A stretch of DNA of 64,000 nt from Palauibacter sp022826685 (GTDB lineage: Bacteria > Gemmatimonadota > Gemmatimonadetes > Palauibacterales > Palauibacteraceae): the NCBI RefSeq assembly GCF_965221685.1, contig NZ_OZ244907.1. One strand, 5' to 3'. The notes under the pieces are model-generated. The model ran no database searches. It saw only the letters and a list, made by a program, of their open reading frames with translations, and was not told the DNA's origin. The first letter of the stretch is position 1. Every line of letters begins with the position of its first letter. The position numbers were made by a program, and so were the translations under genes. Shown piece after piece: positions 58,286 through 64,000 of this stretch.

Positions 58286-61200
58286 TCAGCGCCGCGGCGG
58301 GATGCGGATCGGGTCGCCCAGATCCGGCGTTACCGCGAGGTCGCCGAGCAGCGCCTCCAGCCGCGGCATGCGCGCGGTCAGAAGCGCGTTGATGCGCTCT
58401 GCCACCGGCGGCAGCGCCTCCCACGCCCGATCGATCCGGTACAGTTGATCCGCCGTGGGTTCACCGGACCACCCTTCCATCTGCGAGATTCCGGTGCCCC
58501 CGGCGGCATCATCCAGGTCGTCGTCGATCTCCTCGAGTTGGCCGGAGATCGCCTCGGCGATCCCCTCGATCCGCTCGCGGTCGCCATCTTCGATATCCGC
58601 GTCGTCGAGCAGAGCCCGGATCTCGTCCAGCCGACCGTTCATGGCGCCGATCCGCTGCCGCGCGTCGCGCACCGGCGCGGCCAGCGCATGGGCCCGCATC
58701 ATCGCGTCCTGTCGCGCGACGAGCGCCACCCGGCTCGCTTCTCGCCGCGGATCGAGCCGCACGCCGACCTCGGTCTCCTGGCTTTCGTCCCCGACCGTGA
58801 GCCGCACCGTGTACGTGCCCGGCAGGACGCGCGGCCCCGCACCCGGCGGCGGCCCGCGCGAGAAACCGCCGCCCCCGCCGCCGGCCTCGAAGGCGGGATC
58901 GACGCGGAAGTCCCACAGCACCTCGTTCACACCGGACTCCCCGGCGGCGTCCATGGAGCGAACCACCTCGCCGCCGTCGAGGATCTCGAGGTTTGCCCCG
59001 TCCGAGTCGGCCCCGTCGCCCAGGTAATAGCGCAGCGGGATCCCGGCGGGCGGGTTGGGCGCGATGAAGGTGGCCGGCTGGAAGGGCCAGTCCATGCCCA
59101 TCGACCACATCGTGCCGCGCCGCGCGCCGAACAGCCGGAAGTCGGAGGCGAACACGTCTGCGGACATCTCCTCGAGCGGCGTGATGTCGTCCAGGATCCA
59201 GATGCTGCGTCCGTGCGTCCCCACGACGAGATCGTTCTCGCGCGGATGGATCGCGATGTCGTCCACCGGCACCACGGGCAGGTTGTTCACCATGCGCGCC
59301 CAGGAGTCGCCGCGGTCGATCGACATGTAGACGCCGATCTCGTTCCCGACGAAGAGGAGGTTCGCGTTCCGCGGATGCTCCCGGATCACGTTGACCGACC
59401 AGCCGTCGGGGAGGCCGGCGGTGATCTGCCGCCACGTCGCGCCGTGGTCCTCGCTCACGTAGGCGTACGGGGCGTAGTCGTCGTTCCGGTGCCCGTCGAA
59501 CGTCACGTACACCCGTCCATCCACCGCATACGACGTTTCGAGACGGCTCACGTAGGTCCGGGGCGGCACGCCCGGCACCTGGTCGATCACGTTCGTCCAC
59601 GTGGCGCCGCCGTCGAGCGTCACCTGCAGGTTCCCGTCATCCGTCCCCACGTAGAGCGCGTCGGGCGAGTGCTTCGACTCCGCGAAGGCCGTGATGTTGC
59701 CGTAGGAGGCGATTCCGTCGTTGTCCGAGAGCGTCTCGGCCGTCACGACCCGGCCCATGATCTCGAGTGTGTCGCGGTCGATCTGCTTCGTGAGGTCCGG
59801 GCTCGCCTCCTCCCAGTTGAGGCCCCGGTCCCGCGAGCGGAACAGGTGGTTGCCGCCCAGGTAGATCGTCGCGCGGTCGTGGCGGGAGATCGCGAACGGC
59901 GAGTCCCAGTTGAACCGGTAGCTGCGCTCCTCGCCTTCCGCTTCGTCCCCGGTCGGGCGCGGGAGGGGCCGGATCGACTGTCCCTCGCGCGTGGCCACAT
60001 CGATGCGCGCCATGTTCCCGCCCTGCGACTCCGAGAACATGATGTTCGGGTCCTCGGGGTCGGAGTGGTTGTGGAACCCATCCCCGAACCACATGTGCTT
60101 CCACTCGCGGTTGCGGACGCCCCACGTCGCCTGCGTGCGGTGCGGGGCACACCAGTTCCCGTTGTCCTGCAGCCCGCCGCACACGTTGTACGGATCGCTC
60201 ATGTCGACGTCGATCTCGTAGAACTGGCCGATCGCCATGTTGCGGATCGAGCGCCAGGTGACGGAGCCATCGCGCGAGAAGGCGAGCCCGCCGTCGTTCC
60301 CGTTGATGAGGTGGTTCGAGTTGTCGGGGTTGATCCACAGCGCGTGGTGGTCGGAGTGGATCTGGTCCGTCGCGTTCCCCGGCCACCAGGTGCGCCCGCC
60401 GTCGTCCGACGCCGAGGACTGGACGCCGCCGAGGTAGATCCGCTCCGGGTTGTTGGGGTCGATCCGGATGAGGGAGAAGTACATCGGCCGCGGGTTGCGG
60501 TCGCTCATGAACTCCCACGACTCGCCGCGGTCGGTGGAGCGGTACACGCCCTGGCCCTCGTGCGCCTCGACGATCGCGTACACGAGGTTGCCGTCGCGGC
60601 GGTAGATATCGAGCCCGATGCGGCCGAGTTCGCCCTCCGGCAGCCCCTCGTCGAGCCGGGTCCAGTTCTCCCCGCCGTCCGTCGTGCGCCAGAGCCCCGA
60701 CCCGCCGCCGCCGGCCGCGAAGCCGAAGCCCGTGCGCTGCCGCTGATACGTCGCGGCGAAGAGCGTGTTCGGGTCGTTGTAATCCATGACGAGGTCGATG
60801 ATCCCGGTGTGCTCGTCGATGTAGAGGATGTTCTCCCACGTCGCCCCGCCATCGGTCGTCTTGAAGAGGCCGCGTTCCTCGTTCGGACCCCACAGGTGGC
60901 CGACGGCCCCGACGTACACGACGTCGGGATCCCGCGGATCGATCTTGATCCTGCTGATGTGACGGGTGTCCTCCAGCCCGACGTGGGTCCACGTGCCGCC
61001 CGCATCCGTCGACTTGAAGACCCCGACCCCCCACGGCGAACTCTGGCGATTTGCCGGTTCGCCGGTCCCTACCCAGACATGGTTGGGGTTGGAGGGCGCG
61101 ACGCTCACGGCTCCGACCGACGCCGTCGGCTGGTCGTCGAACACCGGGTCCCACGTCATCCCGTCGTTCGTCGTCTTCCACACGCCTCCGGCGCCGAGGC

Positions 61201-61435
61201 CGACGTAGAAGATGCGCGGGTCGCTCTCCACGACGGCGAGGTCGGACACGCGCCCGCTCATGATCGCGGGTCCCAGCTCCCGGAAGTCGAGCACCGAGGC
61301 CGCGGCGGCCGCGCGTTCGGAGGCCGTCTGGGCGACGGCCGGGTCGGGCGGGACAGCGCCCAGCGCGAGGGCGAGGGGTACGAGGAGCGTGATCGGAAGA
61401 CGGGACGATCGCTCGATCCTGAACGTGGGCGCCAT
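58286..61435 (-). CDS. Secreted BNR/Asp-box repeat protein (sortilin/VPS10-like)
   Basis: The 1049-residue protein has a signal peptide (TLLVPLALALGAV, likely cleaved after AVA) and at least ten S/T-x-D-x-G-x-x-W Asp-box repeats, e.g. KTTNDGMTWD, KSTDAGGTW, RTTDGGENW, RSTDRGESW and SIDRGDSW, forming one or two beta-propellers. This layout is typical of secreted 'BNR repeat' or photosystem-stability-like propellers. The C-terminal 250 residues contain a beta-sandwich region (PGTYTVRLTVGDESQ) and a helical tail. The start ATG 61435 has GGAGGT just upstream; longer in-frame starts exist. Function is unknown; the propeller suggests binding rather than catalysis. Confidence 0.85.
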   Translation of the reverse strand: MAPTFRIERSSRLPITLLVPLALALGAVPPDPAVAQTASERAAAAASVLDFRELGPAIMSGRVSDLAVVESDPRIFYVGLGAGGVWKTTNDGMTWDPVFDDQPTASVGAVSVAPSNPNHVWVGTGEPANRQSSPWGVGVFKSTDAGGTWTHVGLEDTRHISRIKIDPRDPDVVYVGAVGHLWGPNEERGLFKTTDGGATWENILYIDEHTGIIDLVMDYNDPNTLFAATYQRQRTGFGFAAGGGGSGLWRTTDGGENWTRLDEGLPEGELGRIGLDIYRRDGNLVYAIVEAHEGQGVYRSTDRGESWEFMSDRNPRPMYFSLIRIDPNNPERIYLGGVQSSASDDGGRTWWPGNATDQIHSDHHALWINPDNSNHLINGNDGGLAFSRDGSVTWRSIRNMAIGQFYEIDVDMSDPYNVCGGLQDNGNWCAPHRTQATWGVRNREWKHMWFGDGFHNHSDPEDPNIMFSESQGGNMARIDVATREGQSIRPLPRPTGDEAEGEERSYRFNWDSPFAISRHDRATIYLGGNHLFRSRDRGLNWEEASPDLTKQIDRDTLEIMGRVVTAETLSDNDGIASYGNITAFAESKHSPDALYVGTDDGNLQVTLDGGATWTNVIDQVPGVPPRTYVSRLETSYAVDGRVYVTFDGHRNDDYAPYAYVSEDHGATWRQITAGLPDGWSVNVIREHPRNANLLFVGNEIGVYMSIDRGDSWARMVNNLPVVPVDDIAIHPRENDLVVGTHGRSIWILDDITPLEEMSADVFASDFRLFGARRGTMWSMGMDWPFQPATFIAPNPPAGIPLRYYLGDGADSDGANLEILDGGEVVRSMDAAGESGVNEVLWDFRVDPAFEAGGGGGGFSRGPPPGAGPRVLPGTYTVRLTVGDESQETEVGVRLDPRREASRVALVARQDAMMRAHALAAPVRDARQRIGAMNGRLDEIRALLDDADIEDGDRERIEGIAEAISGQLEEIDDDLDDAAGGTGISQMEGWSGEPTADQLYRIDRAWEALPPVAERINALLTARMPRLEALLGDLAVTPDLGDPIRIPPRR

Positions 61436-61616
61436 CGGAACCTCCGGGATGATGGCCGGCATCAGCGGTAAAACGGGACAATCCGCACAGTGGTTCGCGC
61501 GTTGCCCGCCGCGCAAGACGGCTGGTCCACACAGGCCCGGACGTACTGCGGCAGAAAACCGATGACGGAGGAGTGAGTGACAAATCGATGACGCAGCGGT
61601 CATTTTGGCGGTCACT

Positions 61617-62930
61617 ATGACGAGATCCCGCGGAACGACCAACGCCACTCCGCTGGCCTCAGCCTGCGTGGTTATCCTCACGTTATTGGCCGTCCTGCCC
61701 GCAATGGCCGATGCGCGGGTCAGGTCATCTGCCGGCGCGGCGCGCGTCCCGGCTGCGGACTCCGTTCTCCGGATCACGTTTCTGGACGTAGGGCAGGGGG
61801 ATGCGGTCCTTATCCAGGCGCCCGGGGGCCAGGTCGCGCTGATCGACGCGGGGCCCGACGATATCGTCGCGACACTCCGCGGATTCGGCGTGACCGCAAT
61901 CGACCTCGCGGTCGCCACGCACCCGCATGCCGATCACATCGGCGGCATGGCCGGCGTGATCGAGACGTTCCCGGTCAGCTTCTACATGGACAACGGCGAG
62001 CCGCATACGACGCAGACCTACCGGCGGCTCCTCGCGGCGCTCGACGCGCGCCCGGAAATCACGTACTTGGAGGCATCGCCGCGAACGCTCACGCTCGGCG
62101 ATGTCGAGATCGATGTCCTGCCGCTGCTCCCGCGGGGGACGACGGGACACAACGACCGCTCCGTCACCCTGCTCGTGCGGTTTGGAGAGTTCCGGGCCTT
62201 CCTGAGCGGCGATTCGGAGGTCCGGCAGCTGACCCATCTCGTGAACCAGGGGGCCGTCCGCGAGGCCGCGCTGCTCAAGGCGCCGCACCACGGGAGCGAC
62301 AACGGTTTCACGTGGGAGTTTTTGAACGCCGCCAGGCCCCGGGTCGTCGTCATCTCGGTGGGACGCAACAACGGCTACGGCCACCCGCGGCCGGCTGCCC
62401 TCCGGGCCTACGAGGCGTCGGGGGCCACCGTGTTCCGCACGGATCGGGACGGCCACGTTACCGTGCGGGGGCGCGAGAGCGGCGACTACGAAGTCTCGTT
62501 CGGCGGGGAGGTCGCATTGGGCGGTCGGGCGGGGGACCGCCCGCGCCGCCGCCCGCCCGTTGCGTCGCCCGGCCCGACCGGTATCCCCGCCACGCCGGGT
62601 GACGCGCGACTCCAACTCTGGGTGCACGCCGATGCGCCGGGCAACGATCACAGGAATCCGAACGGGGAATATGCCGTGATCCGGAATCTGGAGTCCGACG
62701 CCCGATCGATCGGGGGCTGGTCGCTTTGCGACGGGGCCAACCATTGCTTCCGATTCCCCGCCGGAGCAGTGCTGGAGGCCGGCGGACAACTCGTCGTCCA
62801 CACCGGTTCCGGACGTGCCGATGGTGACCGTTACTACATGGGTCGACGCCAGGCCGTGTGGAACAACGGCGGCGATACCGCGACCCTCTACGACGACACA
62901 GGGACCGTCGTCGTCGTGTTCAACTATTGA
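61617..62930 (+). CDS. Secreted metallo-beta-lactamase-fold hydrolase with lamin-tail-like domain (ComEC-like)
   Basis: ATG 61617 (or TTG 61605, four codons earlier) gives a signal peptide followed by a ComEC/Rec2-type MBL domain: FLDVGQGDA (55-63), the metal motif THPHADH (101-107), FLSGDSE and PHHGSDNG. After a proline-rich linker near 305, a lamin-tail-like domain (NPNGEYAVIRNLESDA, GWSLCDGANHCFRFPAG) ends the protein. The ComEC membrane channel is absent, so it is probably an exported phosphodiesterase or nuclease rather than a DNA-uptake pore. Its stop overlaps the DUF3006 gene. Confidence 0.8.
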   Translation: MTRSRGTTNATPLASACVVILTLLAVLPAMADARVRSSAGAARVPAADSVLRITFLDVGQGDAVLIQAPGGQVALIDAGPDDIVATLRGFGVTAIDLAVATHPHADHIGGMAGVIETFPVSFYMDNGEPHTTQTYRRLLAALDARPEITYLEASPRTLTLGDVEIDVLPLLPRGTTGHNDRSVTLLVRFGEFRAFLSGDSEVRQLTHLVNQGAVREAALLKAPHHGSDNGFTWEFLNAARPRVVVISVGRNNGYGHPRPAALRAYEASGATVFRTDRDGHVTVRGRESGDYEVSFGGEVALGGRAGDRPRRRPPVASPGPTGIPATPGDARLQLWVHADAPGNDHRNPNGEYAVIRNLESDARSIGGWSLCDGANHCFRFPAGAVLEAGGQLVVHTGSGRADGDRYYMGRRQAVWNNGGDTATLYDDTGTVVVVFNY

Positions 62931-63208
62931 GCCGGCGAGCGGAGCACCTCTGGGTCGTCGACCGCGTGGAGGGGTCCATCGCCGTTCTCATCCGCGATGG
63001 GGACGAGCGCACCGAGGACGTAGCTGTTCGTGCGCTGCCTGCCGGGAGCCGTGAAGGGTCCGTGCTCCGGGTACCCGAGCTGGACGGCCGGCCCGACTGG
63101 ACGACGGCGGTGCCCGACGAGGACGCACGCCGCGCCCGGCTGCGGGAGGCGGAAGAGGCACTCCGGCGCCTGAGACGGCGCGACCCGGGCGGCGACGTCA
63201 AGTTGTAG
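62927..63208 (+). CDS. DUF3006 family protein
   Basis: TTG 62927 overlaps the preceding stop (TTGA), giving 93 residues: LWVVDRVEGSIAVLIRDGDE followed by a LPAGSREGSVLRVPELDG segment and a charged tail (DEDARRARLREAEEALRRL). This is the DUF3006 pattern of small beta-rich proteins. DUF3006 genes often accompany ComEC-like MBL genes, as here. The role is unknown. Confidence 0.72.
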   Translation: MSRRAEHLWVVDRVEGSIAVLIRDGDERTEDVAVRALPAGSREGSVLRVPELDGRPDWTTAVPDEDARRARLREAEEALRRLRRRDPGGDVKL

Positions 63209-63215
63209 CTCCGCA

Positions 63216-64000
63216 ATGTACCGGACCTGCATGTTCTGCAAGAAGCCCCTCGGATCCAACGAGGTCGTGGAGGCCTTCCCGGTTGGACGTCGCCTTGCCT
63301 TCGATCCGGCGAAGGGTCGCCTCTGGGTGGTCTGTCGCAGCTGTGAGCGCTGGAACCTCACCCCCCTCGAAGAGCGCTGGGAGGCGGTCGAGACCTGCGA
63401 AAGGCTCTTCCGCGCGACGCGGATCCGCACTTCCACCGAAAACATTGGCTTGGCCCGGCACGCCGAAGGCCTCGAACTGGTCCGCATCGGCGAGCCCCTC
63501 CGCCCGGAGTTCGCTGCCTGGCGCTACGGCGACCAGTTCCGCCGCAGACGGCGGCGGTGGATCGCGGCTGGGTCGGCGGGCGTCGCGGCGAACCTCGCTA
63601 CTTCGGTGACCATCAACTTGGCGACGGGGGGATTGATCGGAGCTGCTGGGGCAGCGGCACTGGGTGGTGGCGTCGCCGGGTTGGCCTTGGTGACGGTGCA
63701 AAGGCTGCTGAACAGGCAGGCCAATGTCGCCCAGTTCCGGCGCTCCGACGGCACGCGCTACACGCTCGCGCGGGACCAAGCCGCCCATTTCGCCCGGATA
63801 CGGGCCGACGACGACGAACCCGGCTTTCGCATCGAGATCCACAAGGGACTGCTCTCGTGGAAAGACCCGTACTCGTTCGAGGGCGACGATGCCGGGCGAG
63901 CCATCAACGCTCTCCTTCCCCTGGTCAATGGCGCAGGCGCTACGGCTCAACACATCCGGGAAGCAGTATCCCAGATCGAATCCCACGGCGACCCGCATCG
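63216..64000 (+). CDS. Zinc-ribbon membrane protein of unknown function (partial)
   Basis: The frame is open from ATG 63216 to the right edge (261 codons visible). The N-terminus has a likely zinc ribbon, Cys5/Cys8 and Cys40/Cys43 (MYRTCMFC, WVVCRSC), then a charged region with LEERWEAVETCERLF, GEPLRPEFAAWRYGDQF and an arginine cluster before a hydrophobic stretch (about 115-160, glycine/alanine-rich) that may span the membrane. I do not know a function. The true end lies beyond the window. Confidence 0.72.
   Translation, partial: MYRTCMFCKKPLGSNEVVEAFPVGRRLAFDPAKGRLWVVCRSCERWNLTPLEERWEAVETCERLFRATRIRTSTENIGLARHAEGLELVRIGEPLRPEFAAWRYGDQFRRRRRRWIAAGSAGVAANLATSVTINLATGGLIGAAGAAALGGGVAGLALVTVQRLLNRQANVAQFRRSDGTRYTLARDQAAHFARIRADDDEPGFRIEIHKGLLSWKDPYSFEGDDAGRAINALLPLVNGAGATAQHIREAVSQIESHGDPH

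Overview
The window is GC-rich bacterial chromosome dominated by a nearly unbroken plus-strand run of translation, transcription and secretion genes from about 4.8 kb to 39.3 kb. Gene content suggests Gemmatimonadota or a neighbouring lineage: a large secreted BNR/Asp-box repeat protein, a Tat-exported epimerase, a long SecA with extra segments, an RpoB with lineage-type insertions, and a zinc-ribbon membrane protein at the right edge. This placement is an inference from gene style, not from a phylogeny.

Layout: (1) 1-4761: the 3' end of glmM, then glmS, a YkvA/DUF1232 protein, an unknown secreted protein and cysS. (2) 4810-18533: promoter, tRNA-Thr(UGU), tRNA-Tyr(GUA), tuf copy 1, rpmG, secE, nusG, rplKAJL, rpoB, rpoC. 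(3) 18605-23135: the str operon rpsL, rpsG, fusA, tuf copy 2, with its own promoter and two terminator-like hairpins. (4) 23170-39261: S10, spc and alpha operons joined head to tail, including secY, adk, map, infA, rpoA and rplQ, followed by an unknown membrane-anchored protein and rpmB. (5) 39263-41226: a MITE-like element, then hemD and hemB. (6) 41260-45346: nucleotide-sugar and glycan genes (SDR reductase, UDP-glucose dehydrogenase, UDP-xylose synthase, GT2 glycosyltransferase). (7) 45381-51599: a TPR lipoprotein, a BamD-like lipoprotein, nadD, secA and a cupredoxin-like lipoprotein. (8) 51654-58203: a second MITE-like element, a PLP aminotransferase, a Tat-exported SDR, a DmdA/GcvT-like folate-dependent protein and, convergent to it, an FAD dehydrogenase/GcvT protein broken by one in-frame amber codon. 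(9) 58286-64000: a secreted BNR-repeat protein, a divergent secreted metallo-beta-lactamase protein with a lamin-tail-like domain, a coupled DUF3006 protein and a truncated zinc-ribbon membrane protein.

Most genes in regions 1-7 overlap or lie within a few bases of each other, and TTG or GTG starts are frequent. No stretch above 300 bases lacks a gene; the longest gaps (18534-18772, 51600-51842, 9469-9661, 39262-39446, 61436-61616) hold promoters, hairpins or MITE-like elements, apart from the last, where nothing clear was seen. No CRISPR array, prophage or complete insertion sequence was found. The features most worth following up are the two MITE-like elements, the cysteine cluster inserted in SecA, the str-operon leader terminator, the identical tuf repeats, and the amber-split C1-metabolism enzyme.
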